A stretch of DNA of 64,000 nt, taken from Citrobacter amalonaticus Y19 (GTDB taxonomy: Bacteria > Pseudomonadota > Gammaproteobacteria > Enterobacterales > Enterobacteriaceae). Below, one piece after another: positions 18,988 to 27,857 of this stretch; positions within the stretch are counted from its first letter, which is position 1, and each line of letters starts with the position of its first letter. Made by a program: the position numbers and the translations under genes. A model generated the notes under the pieces. The model ran no database searches. It was not told the DNA's origin and was given only the letters and a program-made list of their open reading frames with translations. Location of the stretch: positions 682,001 through 746,000 of the forward strand of contig NZ_CP011132.1 in NCBI RefSeq assembly GCF_000981805.1, read 5' to 3'.

Positions 18988-19913
18988 ATATTATTCGCGC
19001 GGGACTGTACACCTCGGTTCAGGACGGCGGTCGTCACGGTTTTCGTCAATCGGGCGTCAGCCACTGTGGCGCGCTGGATAAACCCGCGATGCAAATCGCC
19101 AATCTGTTGGTGGGCAATGAGGCCAGTGCGCCCGTGCTGGAAATTACCCTTGGGCAACTGGTGGTGGAGTTTGAAACCGACGGCTGGTTTGCCCTGACCG
19201 GGGCGGGATGTGAAGCGCGACTGGATAATCACCCCGTCTGGACGGGCTGGCGTCTGCCGGTAAAAGCGGGCCAGCGCCTGGCGCTGAAGCGTCCGCAGCA
19301 CGGTATGCGCAGCTATCTTGCGCTGGCGGGCGGCATTGACGTGCCGGAAGTGATGGGGTCATGCAGTACCGATCTCAAAGTGGGCATTGGCGGGCTGGAA
19401 GGTCGTCTGCTCAAAGATGGTGACCGGTTGGCCATCGGCAAACCCCGCCGCGCGTTCAGGGAGGCGCTGGGGGTAAAACAGCTATTGTGGGGTAATCGCA
19501 TTCGGGCGCTGCCGGGGCCGGAGTACCACGAATTTGACGCGGTTTCGCAGGAGTCATTCTGGCGATCGCCGTGGCATCTCAGTCCGCAGAGTAACCGGAT
19601 GGGCTATCGCCTGCAGGGGCAACCGCTGACGCGAACAACGGATCGGGAACTGGTGTCGCACGGTCTGCTGCCTGGTGTGGTTCAGGTTCCGCACAACGGC
19701 CAGCCGATTGTGTTGATGAACGATGCCCAGACGACCGGCGGCTATCCGCGCATCGCCTGTATTATCGAGGCCGACATGTACCATCTGGCGCAAATCCCGC
19801 TCGGTCAACCCATTCACTTTGTTCAGTGTTCGCTGGAGGAGGCGCTAAAAGCGCGTCAGGACCAACAGCGCTATCTGGAACAACTCTCATGGCGACTTAA
19901 CGATGAACATTGA
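18981..19913 (+). CDS. pxpC: 5-oxoprolinase subunit PxpC
   Basis: 310-residue KipA/AHS2-family subunit, partner of PxpB, with tandem cyclophilin-like folds; TSVQDGGRHGFRQSGVSHCGALD is close to the biotin-carboxylase-associated AHS2 N-terminus. Found fused to PxpB in some bacteria. The seven-base overlap with pxpB and eleven-base overlap with pxpA show tight translational coupling, consistent with fixed stoichiometry. Confidence 0.95.
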   Translation: MLNIIRAGLYTSVQDGGRHGFRQSGVSHCGALDKPAMQIANLLVGNEASAPVLEITLGQLVVEFETDGWFALTGAGCEARLDNHPVWTGWRLPVKAGQRLALKRPQHGMRSYLALAGGIDVPEVMGSCSTDLKVGIGGLEGRLLKDGDRLAIGKPRRAFREALGVKQLLWGNRIRALPGPEYHEFDAVSQESFWRSPWHLSPQSNRMGYRLQGQPLTRTTDRELVSHGLLPGVVQVPHNGQPIVLMNDAQTTGGYPRIACIIEADMYHLAQIPLGQPIHFVQCSLEEALKARQDQQRYLEQLSWRLNDEH

Positions 19914-20637
19914 TTTAAATGCGGACCTCGGCGAAGGCTGCGCCAGCGATGGAGAGCTGCTGACGCTGGTCTCATCGGCCAACATTGCCTGCGGATTTCA
20001 TGCCGGCGATGCGCAAACCATGCTGGCAAGCGTGCGTGAAGCGCTGAAAAATGGCGTGGCCATTGGCGCACACCCGAGCTTTCCGGACCGGGAAAACTTT
20101 GGTCGTACGGCGATGACGCTGCCTGCACAAACGGTTTATGCACAAACGCTGTATCAAATCGGCGCGCTGGCGGCAATGACCCGGGCGGAGGGCGGTGTCA
20201 TGCGCCATGTGAAACCTCACGGCATGCTCTACAACCAGGCGGCGAAAGATCCGCAACTGGCGGATGCCATTGCGAAGGCGGTGCACGCCTGCGATCCGGC
20301 GCTGATTCTGGTCGGCCTGGCGGGAAGTGAACTGATCCGCGCGGGTGAGCGTTACGGTCTCGCCACGCGCCAGGAGGTGTTTGCCGATCGTGGCTATCAG
20401 GCGGATGGCAGCCTGGTGCCGCGTAGCCAGCCGGGCGCGTTGATTGAAGACGAAGAACAGTCGCTGGCGCAAACGTTGGGGATGGTTGAGCATGGACGCG
20501 TGAAAAGCCTCACCGGTGAATGGGCAAGCGTCATCGCGCAGACGGTCTGCATTCATGGCGATGGCGAACACGCGCTGGCCTTCGCCCGACGTTTACGCTC
20601 GGCGTTTGAAGCTCGCGGGATTAAGATTGTCGCATAA
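19903..20637 (+). CDS. pxpA: 5-oxoprolinase subunit PxpA
   Basis: 244-residue LamB/YcsF-family protein with a metal-dependent TIM-like barrel. It begins MNIDLNADLGEG, and CGFHAGD, GAHPSFPDRENFGR and HVKPHGMLYN carry the acidic and histidine residues typical of the active site. It is the catalytic partner of PxpBC in 5-oxoproline hydrolysis. A small hairpin separates it from the transporter-like genes downstream. Confidence 0.95.
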   Translation: MNIDLNADLGEGCASDGELLTLVSSANIACGFHAGDAQTMLASVREALKNGVAIGAHPSFPDRENFGRTAMTLPAQTVYAQTLYQIGALAAMTRAEGGVMRHVKPHGMLYNQAAKDPQLADAIAKAVHACDPALILVGLAGSELIRAGERYGLATRQEVFADRGYQADGSLVPRSQPGALIEDEEQSLAQTLGMVEHGRVKSLTGEWASVIAQTVCIHGDGEHALAFARRLRSAFEARGIKIVA

Positions 20638-20647
20638 AAACTGACGC

Positions 20648-20666
20648 AGCCCCCGCAGAGGGGCTG
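20648..20666 (+). terminator. Weak intra-operon hairpin after pxpA
   Basis: CAGCCCC, five bases, GGGGCTG forms a seven-base-pair stem ten bases after the pxpA stop. There is no T-run behind it, so it is more likely an mRNA 3'-end stabiliser or partial attenuator between pxpBCA and the DUF969 gene than a full terminator. Confidence 0.5.
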
Positions 20667-20712
20667 TGCATATAAAAACACCACAACAAAACACAACATA
20701 CAGGAATGGATT

Positions 20713-21441
20713 ATGGGAGATGCAATAACTCTCTGGCCACTGATGGGCATAGCCGTCATTGTGGTCGGATTTCTTTTACGTTTTAACCCGGTGCTGGTGG
20801 TCATTGTCGCCGGGATCGTCACGGGACTGGCGGCGCAAATGCCGTTCGCCACGATCCTCGAAAAACTGGGTGAAGGTTTTCTCAACACCCGCAACCTGCC
20901 GTTTATCCTGCTGATCCCGCTGGCGGTGATCGGCCTGCTCGAGCGTCACGGTCTGAAAGAACGCGCCCAGGCGTGGATTGCCAAAATTCAAAGCGCCACG
21001 TCAGGCCGCCTGCTGATTGTTTATCTGTTTATTCGTGAAGCTACCGCCGCGCTGGGGCTGACCAGCCTGGGTGGACATCCGCAAATGGTGCGCCCACTGT
21101 TAGCGCCAATGGCGGAAGGGGCGGCGGAGAAAACGTATGGGACATTGCCCGGCGCGGTGCGCTACCGCCTGCGGGCGATGTCGGCGGCGACGGATAACGT
21201 GGGGCTCTTTTTTGGCGAGGATATCTTCGTGGCGTTCGGCGCGATTATCTTCATGCACAACTTTATGCTGGAGTCCGGCGGCATTCAGACCGAGCCGCTG
21301 CACATAGCCCTGTGGGGGATCCCGACGGCCCTGTGCGCCTTCGTGATCCACGGCACGCGACTGTGGCGGTTGGATAACTATCTGCAACGCGAGATGGCGA
21401 AAGCCGGTTCTGTCGACACCCGCAAAGGAGAGGCGCAATGA
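20713..21441 (+). CDS. DUF969-family integral membrane protein, candidate 5-oxoproline transporter subunit
   Basis: 242 residues with roughly six hydrophobic segments (for example LMGIAVIVVGFLLRF and PFILLIPLAVIGLL), a DUF969 protein. The family is almost always encoded next to DUF979. Position between 5-oxoprolinase and pyroglutamyl peptidase genes suggests that the pair moves 5-oxoproline or pyroglutamyl peptides; no experiment known to me proves this. An AGGA sequence precedes the ATG. The stop overlaps the DUF979 start by four bases, so the two are probably subunits of one complex. Confidence 0.85.
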   Translation: MGDAITLWPLMGIAVIVVGFLLRFNPVLVVIVAGIVTGLAAQMPFATILEKLGEGFLNTRNLPFILLIPLAVIGLLERHGLKERAQAWIAKIQSATSGRLLIVYLFIREATAALGLTSLGGHPQMVRPLLAPMAEGAAEKTYGTLPGAVRYRLRAMSAATDNVGLFFGEDIFVAFGAIIFMHNFMLESGGIQTEPLHIALWGIPTALCAFVIHGTRLWRLDNYLQREMAKAGSVDTRKGEAQ

Positions 21442-22433
21442 ATTTTCAACAAAGCTACCTCTACTGGTTGGCGGGGATCGTTCTGCTGATTGTCGCCATC
21501 ATGTCCTGGCAGGACAAAGCCAACCCACGTCGGCTGACGACCGGGTTATTCTGGGGCGTTTACGGACTGCTGTTCCTGCTGGGCGACTGGACGTATCAAC
21601 TGGTGGGCGACAAACGTACGGTCAACATTGCCGTGGGCGTCGCGGTGGTGCTCATGGCGCTGATCGCCGGTTTTGGCGGCGTGAAGCTGGGGAGTTATCA
21701 TCAGCGCACCCGCGAGCAGCGTGAAGAGAGCGCCACGCGTCTTGGGAACCGCCTGTTTTATCCGGCGCTGGCCATTCCGGTGGTCACCGTGATTGGCGTG
21801 CTGATGTTCAACCATATTCCGGGATTGCAGGACGCCCTGTTTGGACCGGGCAATCACGCCACGCTGGTGACGCTGTTCTCAATGACCGCAGGCTCGCTGA
21901 TTGGTCTGGGTATGGCGATTAAAATGACCCATGAGAAGGTGCATCAGCCAGTTCAGGAGGCACGTCGCCTGCTGGATTCCATCGGTTGGGCATTTATTCT
22001 GCCGCAGATCCTCGCGACGTTAGGGCTGCTGTTTACGGCGGCAGGCGTCGGCAGCGGAATTTCGTATCTTACGCAAGAGTATCTGGCCGTCGACAGCCGC
22101 TTTATCGCGGTGGCGGTGTATACCATTGGGATGGCTCTGCTGACGATGGTGATGGGCAATGCGTTTGCCGCCTTCCCGATTGTCACGGCGGGGATTGGCA
22201 TTCCGATTCTGGTGCTCCAGCACGGCGGGAATCCGGCGGTGATGGCGGCCATCGGGATGTTCTCCGGCTATTGCGGCACGCTGATGACGCCGATGGCGGC
22301 GAACTTTAACATTGTGCCTGCCGCGCTGCTGGAACTGCCGGATAAAAATGCGGTCATTAAAGCGCAGGTGCCGACCGGCGTACTGTTACTGCTCGTTAAC
22401 GTGTTCCTGATGTATTTCCTGATGTTCCTGTAA
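21438..22433 (+). CDS. DUF979-family integral membrane protein, partner of the DUF969 protein
   Basis: 331 residues, about nine or ten predicted transmembrane segments, ending in a very hydrophobic tail (VLLLLVNVFLMYFLMFL). AGIGIPILVLQHGGNPAVMAAIGMFSGYCGTLMTPMAANFNIVPAALLEL is a conserved-looking membrane-embedded loop region that resembles substrate-binding segments of ion-transporter-superfamily permeases (described here by position only, roughly 250-300). It is coupled to the DUF969 gene by a four-base overlap and followed nine bases later by pcp with a strong AAGGAGG site. Function inferred from context only. Confidence 0.85.
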   Translation: MNFQQSYLYWLAGIVLLIVAIMSWQDKANPRRLTTGLFWGVYGLLFLLGDWTYQLVGDKRTVNIAVGVAVVLMALIAGFGGVKLGSYHQRTREQREESATRLGNRLFYPALAIPVVTVIGVLMFNHIPGLQDALFGPGNHATLVTLFSMTAGSLIGLGMAIKMTHEKVHQPVQEARRLLDSIGWAFILPQILATLGLLFTAAGVGSGISYLTQEYLAVDSRFIAVAVYTIGMALLTMVMGNAFAAFPIVTAGIGIPILVLQHGGNPAVMAAIGMFSGYCGTLMTPMAANFNIVPAALLELPDKNAVIKAQVPTGVLLLLVNVFLMYFLMFL

Positions 22434-22442
22434 GGAGGACGG

Positions 22443-23087
22443 ATGAAAACGGTATTAATCACCGGGTTTGAGCCCTTCGGCGGCGAGCGGGTTAACCCTT
22501 CCTGGGAAGTGGTCTCGCAGCTCGACAATGCTGTCATCGCCGGGTGTCGCGTAGTGGCGCGCCAGTTGCCGTGTGTGTTTGGCGAGTCGCTCAGTGTGCT
22601 GAATTCCGCCATTGATACGCTCTCGCCGTCGCTGGTGCTGGCGATCGGTCAGGCGGGCGGACGGTCGGATATCACCGTTGAGCGCGTGGCTATCAACGTT
22701 GACGACGCCCGTATCCCGGATAACAAAGGCCAACAGCCAGTGGATGAACCGATTGTTGTCGGCGGGCCAGCGGCCTGGTTTAGCACGCTGCCGATCAAAG
22801 CGATGGTGGCCGCGATGCGTGAAGCGGGCGTGCCAGCGTCGGTATCACAGACGGCGGGGACGTTTGTCTGCAACCATGTGATGTACGGATTGCTGCATAA
22901 ACTGAGCGGCATTGCGGAGGTGAAAGGGGGATTCATCCATATTCCTTATTTGCCGCAGCAGGCGGCGGCGCATCCGGGGGCGCCCAGTATGGCGGCGGAA
23001 ACGGTGCGTCTGGCGCTGGAAGTGGCGATCGCCACCGCATTACAGGTCGATGATGACATCGCCGTGACGGGTGGCGCCACGCACTAA
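22443..23087 (+). CDS. pcp: Pyrrolidone-carboxylate (pyroglutamyl) peptidase Pcp
   Basis: 214-residue cytoplasmic cysteine peptidase of family C15, which removes N-terminal pyroglutamate from peptides and releases 5-oxoproline. The triad is complete: Glu80 in ITVERVA, Cys143 in GTFVCNH, His166 in FIHIPYLP. The N-terminal GFEPFGG motif is intact. It is the last step that would feed PxpABC, so the pxpBCA-DUF969-DUF979-pcp set forms an uptake, cleavage and hydrolysis route for pyroglutamyl compounds. Confidence 0.97.
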   Translation: MKTVLITGFEPFGGERVNPSWEVVSQLDNAVIAGCRVVARQLPCVFGESLSVLNSAIDTLSPSLVLAIGQAGGRSDITVERVAINVDDARIPDNKGQQPVDEPIVVGGPAAWFSTLPIKAMVAAMREAGVPASVSQTAGTFVCNHVMYGLLHKLSGIAEVKGGFIHIPYLPQQAAAHPGAPSMAAETVRLALEVAIATALQVDDDIAVTGGATH

Positions 23088-23111
23088 TTCTCTTCAGATA
23101 AGGACTGAACC

Positions 23112-23903
23112 ATGCCTGAAGGCCCGGAGATCCGCCGCGCGGCGGATAACCTGGAGGCGGCGATCAAAGGCAAACCCCTGACGGATGTCTGGTTTGCCTT
23201 CGCGCAGTTAAAACCGTATCAATCTCTGCTGGTGGGGCAGACCGTCACGGCGATGGAGACGCGCGGCAAAGCGCTGCTGACCCATTTTTCCGCTGGTTTG
23301 ACGCTCTATAGCCATAACCAGCTGTATGGCGTCTGGCGCGTGGTGGACAGTGGTGAAATGCCGCAAACCACCCGCGTTCTGCGCGTTAAACTGCAAACGG
23401 CGGATAAAACCATTCTGCTCTACAGCGCGTCTGACATCGAGATGCTGACGCCAGCGCAACTGACTACCCATCCCTTTCTGCAACGGGTCGGGCCGGACGT
23501 GCTGGACCCGCGCCTGACGCCCGAAACGGTGAAAACCCGGTTACTCTCACCGCGTTTTCGCAACCGTCAGTTTTCCGGTCTGCTGCTGGATCAGGCCTTT
23601 CTTGCCGGGCTGGGGAACTATCTGCGAGTGGAGATCCTCTGGCAGGTGGGATTAACCGGCCAGCACAAAGCGAAGGATCTTAGCGATCAGCAGCTTGAGG
23701 CGTTAGCGCATGCGTTGTTGGATATTCCGCGCCTGTCGTACACCACGCGCGGACAGGCGGATGACAACACCCATCATGGCGCGCTGTTTCGTTTCAAGGT
23801 GTTCCACCGCGACGGTGAACCCTGCGAGCGCTGCGGCGGGATCATCGCAAAAACCACGCTTTCTTCCCGTCCGTTCTATTGGTGTCCGCATTGCCAGCAT
23901 TAA
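23112..23903 (+). CDS. nei: Endonuclease VIII (Nei)
   Basis: 263-residue DNA glycosylase/AP lyase for oxidised pyrimidines. The mature N-terminus is PEGPEIRR, with the catalytic Pro (residue 2) and Glu (residue 3), and the C-terminal zinc finger is visible (CERCGG, then CPHCQH). It overlaps convergent abrB by four bases at the 3' end. A 24-base gap from pcp leaves room for its own ribosome-binding site (AAGGA). Confidence 0.97.
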   Translation: MPEGPEIRRAADNLEAAIKGKPLTDVWFAFAQLKPYQSLLVGQTVTAMETRGKALLTHFSAGLTLYSHNQLYGVWRVVDSGEMPQTTRVLRVKLQTADKTILLYSASDIEMLTPAQLTTHPFLQRVGPDVLDPRLTPETVKTRLLSPRFRNRQFSGLLLDQAFLAGLGNYLRVEILWQVGLTGQHKAKDLSDQQLEALAHALLDIPRLSYTTRGQADDNTHHGALFRFKVFHRDGEPCERCGGIIAKTTLSSRPFYWCPHCQH

Positions 23904-24946
23904 TGGGCCTGTCGTGGCGCATGGGCAGAAATAAACCGCGCCACCGCGGGACCGGTCAGCAAAATGCTAAACAGTCGCAGGGTTTGCATCGCCATGATCA
24001 GCGACATATCGGCGTGACTGCCGGCGGCAATCACCGCAACCGTATCCAGCCCGCCAGGGCTGGTGGCGAGATAGGCGGTTAAAAAATCAATCTGCATATA
24101 GTGGGCGAGTCCCCAGGCCATCGCCGCACAAATCGCCAGTAAGGCGAAGATGGAGACCAGGATCTGCGGCAACGGTCGCAGCGCCATAAAAAACACCTGC
24201 TTGTCGAACCCCAGACCAATCTGCCAGCCAATGATCATATAGGCTATCGCCAGCAGCCATTCCGGCAGTTCAATCACCATCACGCCGCTTGCGTGCAGCA
24301 CTGCGCCAATCAGCATCGGCACCAGCATCGTACCGGAGGGAATGCGCAGCACCCGTCCGATGACGCTTGCCACCGCCGCTAACAGCAGTGTCGTGAACAA
24401 ATTACCGCTCAGCGGCGGGAACCACGCAATCTGTTGGCTGACGGACTCTGCGCTTTCGCCCATGATAAACCGCGTCACCAGCACTGCCGCTCCGGCGACG
24501 AACAGGACCCGCAGATACTGCATAAAGGCGACCAGACGGATGTCCGCGCCGTAATCCTGAGCCATTGCAACCATCGCCGCCGCGCCGCCGGGCGATGAGC
24601 CCCACGCGCCGGTGTTACCCGGTAGCGAACTGTAACGAACCAGTAGCCAGCCGACGACCGTACTGGAAAACAGCGTCACCAGTAGAACCGCCAGCACGAC
24701 CGCCCAGTTCGCCGCCAGAGTGGTCAACAAGGACGCGGAAAGATTTTGCGCAATCATGCAGCCGAGAATGGCCTGAGCACCGAGGAACGTGCAGCGGGGA
24801 AGTTGCAGGGAGATACCGCGCAGGCTGAACAGTATGCCGGTAATCATCGGGCCGAGCAGTAACGCCGCCGGAAGATGAATGCTGAGAAAGAGCAGGGACA
24901 AAAGAAGCGACAGCAAAAACAACAAGCCCCACTGCAGAACTGGCAT
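23900..24946 (-). CDS. abrB: AbrB-family inner-membrane protein
   Basis: 348 residues, nearly all hydrophobic, about ten membrane segments, matching E. coli AbrB (YbgN-region membrane protein, regulator of aidB by its historical name). It belongs to the AbrB duplication/ammonia-monooxygenase-like family; two similar halves are visible, each containing PGGaa/PGGLD motifs (SPGGAAAMVAMAQDYGAD and SPGGLDTVAVIA). A transport role is suspected but unproven. It is unrelated to the Bacillus transition-state regulator AbrB. Confidence 0.9.
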   Translation of the reverse strand: MPVLQWGLLFLLSLLLSLLFLSIHLPAALLLGPMITGILFSLRGISLQLPRCTFLGAQAILGCMIAQNLSASLLTTLAANWAVVLAVLLVTLFSSTVVGWLLVRYSSLPGNTGAWGSSPGGAAAMVAMAQDYGADIRLVAFMQYLRVLFVAGAAVLVTRFIMGESAESVSQQIAWFPPLSGNLFTTLLLAAVASVIGRVLRIPSGTMLVPMLIGAVLHASGVMVIELPEWLLAIAYMIIGWQIGLGFDKQVFFMALRPLPQILVSIFALLAICAAMAWGLAHYMQIDFLTAYLATSPGGLDTVAVIAAGSHADMSLIMAMQTLRLFSILLTGPAVARFISAHAPRQAH

Positions 24947-25042
24947 CCTGTGCTCCCGGAGAAAATGAACAAACTATCCGTAAATCATAGAGAAGGGCAG
25001 AGAGGATTAATATAACGAGGGTCAAGAAAAGGTAGGGAAGTT

Positions 25043-25122
25043 GCCGGATGGCGCTAACACGTATCCGGCCTACGAATTGACAACAGTAGGCCGGATAAGA
25101 CGCGGTAGCGTCACCATCCGGC
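25043..25122. repeat. BIME: two inverted REP units
   Basis: GCCGGATGGCG..ATCCGGCCTAC, a short spacer, then GTAGGCCGGATAAG..CCATCCGGC. It sits just after the gltA stop between gltA and abrB. Such elements often act as mRNA 3'-end stabilisers, gyrase sites or insertion hotspots. Confidence 0.9.
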
Positions 25123-25132
25123 AGTCTGACGA

Positions 25133-26416
25133 TTAATGCTTAAGGTCAGATTTAAAGTCGCGCTTGTCGTAGCCGGTATACAGCTGACGAGGACGTGCGA
25201 TCTTCATGCCATCGGTATGCATTTCGCTCCAGTGCGCAATCCAGCCAACGGTACGCGCCATTGCGAAGATCACCGTGAACATGGAAGACGGGATCCCCAT
25301 CGCTTTCAGGATGATACCGGAGTAGAAGTCGACGTTCGGGTAGAGTTTCTTCTCGATGAAGTACGGGTCGTTCAGCGCGATGTGTTCCAGCTCCATCGCC
25401 ACTTCCAGCAGGTCATCTTTGGTACCCAGCTCTTTCAGGACTTCATGGCAGGTCTCACGCATCACGGTCGCACGCGGATCGTAGTTTTTGTAAACACGGT
25501 GACCGAAGCCCATCAGGCGGAAAGAGTCATTCTTATCTTTCGCACGACGAACAAATTCCGGAATGTGTTTAACCGAGCTGATTTCTTCAAGCATTTTCAG
25601 TGCGGCTTCGTTCGCACCGCCGTGTGCCGGTCCCCACAGGGAAGCAATACCGGCCGCGATACAGGCAAACGGGTTCGCGCCAGACGAACCGGCAGTACGT
25701 ACGGTCGAGGTGGATGCGTTCTGTTCGTGGTCGGCGTGCAGGATCAGGATACGGTCCATCGCGCGTTCCAGTACCGGGTTCACTTCATACGTTTCGCACG
25801 GTGTGGAGAACATCATGTTCAGGAAGTTACCGGCGTAGGAGAGGTCATTACGCGGATAAACAAACGGCTGACCGATAGAATATTTGTAACACATCGCCGC
25901 CATCGTCGGCATTTTGGACAGCAGACGGAATGCCGCGATTTCGCGGTGGCGCGGATTGTTAACATCCAGAGAGTCGTGATAGAACGCGGCGAGCGCGCCG
26001 GTGATCCCACACATTACCGCCATCGGATGTGAATCGCGGCGGAAGGCGTGGAACAAACGGGTGATTTGCTCATGGATCATCGTATGACGGGTCACGGTGG
26101 TTCTGAACGCGTCGTATTCTTCCTGCGTCGGTTTCTCACCGTTCAGCAGGATGTAGCATACTTCCAGATAGTTAGACTCGGTGGCTAACTGATCGATCGG
26201 GAAGCCGCGATGCAACAAAATCCCTTCATCGCCATCGATGAATGTAATTTTGGATTCGCAGGATGCAGTAGAGGTGAAACCAGGGTCAAAAGTGAACATC
26301 CCCTTTGAACCCAGGCTACGAATATCAATAACATCTTGACCTAGCGTGCCCTTCAGCACATCCAGTTCAATAGCAGCATCACCATTGAGAATGATTTTTG
26401 CTTTTGTGTCAGCCAT
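25133..26416 (-). CDS. gltA: Citrate synthase (type II, NADH-sensitive)
   Basis: 427 residues, equal to E. coli GltA. First step of the TCA cycle: acetyl-CoA plus oxaloacetate to citrate. The catalytic histidines are visible at His265 (GPAHGGANE, counting Met) and His306 (GFGHRVYK). The N-terminal beta-domain typical of the hexameric, NADH-inhibited Gram-negative form is present. It is transcribed divergently from sdhC and expected to be under ArcA control. Confidence 0.98.
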   Translation of the reverse strand: MADTKAKIILNGDAAIELDVLKGTLGQDVIDIRSLGSKGMFTFDPGFTSTASCESKITFIDGDEGILLHRGFPIDQLATESNYLEVCYILLNGEKPTQEEYDAFRTTVTRHTMIHEQITRLFHAFRRDSHPMAVMCGITGALAAFYHDSLDVNNPRHREIAAFRLLSKMPTMAAMCYKYSIGQPFVYPRNDLSYAGNFLNMMFSTPCETYEVNPVLERAMDRILILHADHEQNASTSTVRTAGSSGANPFACIAAGIASLWGPAHGGANEAALKMLEEISSVKHIPEFVRRAKDKNDSFRLMGFGHRVYKNYDPRATVMRETCHEVLKELGTKDDLLEVAMELEHIALNDPYFIEKKLYPNVDFYSGIILKAMGIPSSMFTVIFAMARTVGWIAHWSEMHTDGMKIARPRQLYTGYDKRDFKSDLKH

Positions 26417-27126
26417 TTACGGTCTCCTTAGCGCCTTATTGCTTAAGACTACTCAGGTGAGATTTGCCATCGATACATCAATCAACCGTTACCAGTTTGT
26501 TATTCGGCTCGCCGCTCTGGATAGAGGAGAAAACCAGGGTACAGAGCAATGGGCGCTTGCAGGTAAATCAGTTAACTCATGGTGAATTAGCAACAAATCA
26601 ACAACTTAGCAATCCGAATTATTCAACCTGTCTATCACTATTAACTGTACTGAAGGGATCGGTCAATATCTTCCTACTGTTGCATAACTTATTTGCAGGT
26701 TAAAGAGTGACCCCATAACTTTTACGCATTATATGCCTTTTCTGGTGTTGTTTGTAACAACTTTGTTTAATGATTGTCAAATCAGATGATTAAAAATTAA
26801 ATAAATGTTGTTATCGTGACCTGTGTCACTGTTCGGGATAAAACCCGACAAACTATATGTAGGTTAATTGTAATGATTTTGTGAACGTCCTATACTGCCG
26901 CCAGGTCTCCGGAAACCCCTGCAATCCCGAGCCACCCAGCGTTGTAACGTGTCGTTTTAGCAACTGGAAGCAGTGTTTTACATGACGCGCAGTTATAGAA
27001 AGGACGCTGTCTGACCCGCACGCAGACCGGAGGAAGGAAATCCCGTCGTCTTTCAGGCTACAGGAGATTCACTCTCTGTACCCGAAGTCCAAAGGGAATA
27101 ATAAGAACAGCATGTGGGCGTTATTC
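26417..27126. promoter_or_regulatory. gltA / sdhC divergent promoter region
   Basis: A 710-base divergent control region without a supportable gene. A near-perfect sigma-70 promoter for sdhC lies at 26868-26896: TTGTAA, a 17-base spacer, TATACT. A CRP-like box GTGA-N6-TCAC at 26816-26829 sits about 80 bases upstream of the predicted start, the placement expected for cAMP-CRP activation. AT-rich stretches between 26600 and 26810 could bind ArcA. The sdhC leader is about 220 bases long, room for sRNA control such as by RyhB or Spot 42 as known in E. coli. Confidence 0.75.
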
Positions 27127-27516
27127 ATGATAAGAAATGTGAAAAAACAAAGACCTGTCAATCTGGATCTACAAACGATCCGGTTCCCAATCACGGCGAT
27201 AGCGTCCATTCTCCATCGCGTTTCCGGAGTGATCACCTTTGTGGCGGTCGGGATCCTGTTGTGGTTACTGGGCACCAGCCTCTCTTCCCCTGAAGGATTC
27301 CAACAGGCATCCGCCATCATGGGTAGCTTTTTTGTTAAATTTATTATGTGGGGCATCCTCACCGCGCTGGCGTATCACGTCGTGGTCGGTGTTCGTCACA
27401 TGATGATGGATTTTGGTTATCTGGAAGAAACATTCGAAGCGGGTAAACGCTCTGCCAAAATCTCTTTTGTTATCACTGTCGTGCTTTCACTTCTCGCAGG
27501 AGTCCTCGTATGGTAA
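27127..27516 (+). CDS. sdhC: Succinate dehydrogenase cytochrome b556 subunit
   Basis: 129 residues with three transmembrane helices; one of two membrane anchors of complex II that bind heme b and ubiquinone. SILHRVSGV carries the quinone-site Ser and Arg and AYHVVVGVRH the heme ligand His. The ATG at 27127 gives the conserved MIRNVKKQRP start; an earlier in-frame ATG at 27112 is less likely. It overlaps sdhD by seven bases. Confidence 0.97.
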   Translation: MIRNVKKQRPVNLDLQTIRFPITAIASILHRVSGVITFVAVGILLWLLGTSLSSPEGFQQASAIMGSFFVKFIMWGILTALAYHVVVGVRHMMMDFGYLEETFEAGKRSAKISFVITVVLSLLAGVLVW

Positions 27517-27857
27517 GCAATGCCTCCGCACTAGGACGCAATGGCGTACATGACTTCATCCTGGTCCGTGCTACCGCTATCGTTCTGACGTTATACATCA
27601 TCTATATGGTGGGTTTTTTCGCCACAAGCGGCTCACTCACCTGGGAAGTCTGGACCGGTTTCTTCTCATCGGCTTTCACCAAAGTTTTCACCCTGCTGGC
27701 ACTTTTCTCCATCTTGATTCATGCCTGGATCGGCATGTGGCAGGTGTTGACCGACTACGTTAAACCACTGGCAATTCGTTTGCCGCTGCAACTGGCTATC
27801 GTCGTTGCACTGGTGGTTTACGTGATTTATGGATTCGTTGTGGTGTGGGGTGTGTAA
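27510..27857 (+). CDS. sdhD: Succinate dehydrogenase membrane anchor subunit
   Basis: 115 residues with three membrane helices, partner of SdhC in anchoring SdhAB and in quinone binding. The heme-ligand region ILIHAWIGMWQVLTDYV includes the conserved His and the quinone-site Tyr. The TAA stop shares one base with the sdhA ATG (TAATG). Confidence 0.97.
   Translation: MVSNASALGRNGVHDFILVRATAIVLTLYIIYMVGFFATSGSLTWEVWTGFFSSAFTKVFTLLALFSILIHAWIGMWQVLTDYVKPLAIRLPLQLAIVVALVVYVIYGFVVVWGV

Noticed and set aside
25136..26032. Long plus-strand open frame (298 codons) opposite gltA
   Set aside because: It mirrors the codon pattern of citrate synthase on the other strand, has no ribosome-binding site and no recognisable domain.
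26464..26703. Small frames in the gltA-sdhC gap
   Set aside because: AT-rich promoter DNA, no ribosome-binding site, overlapping frames of equal quality.
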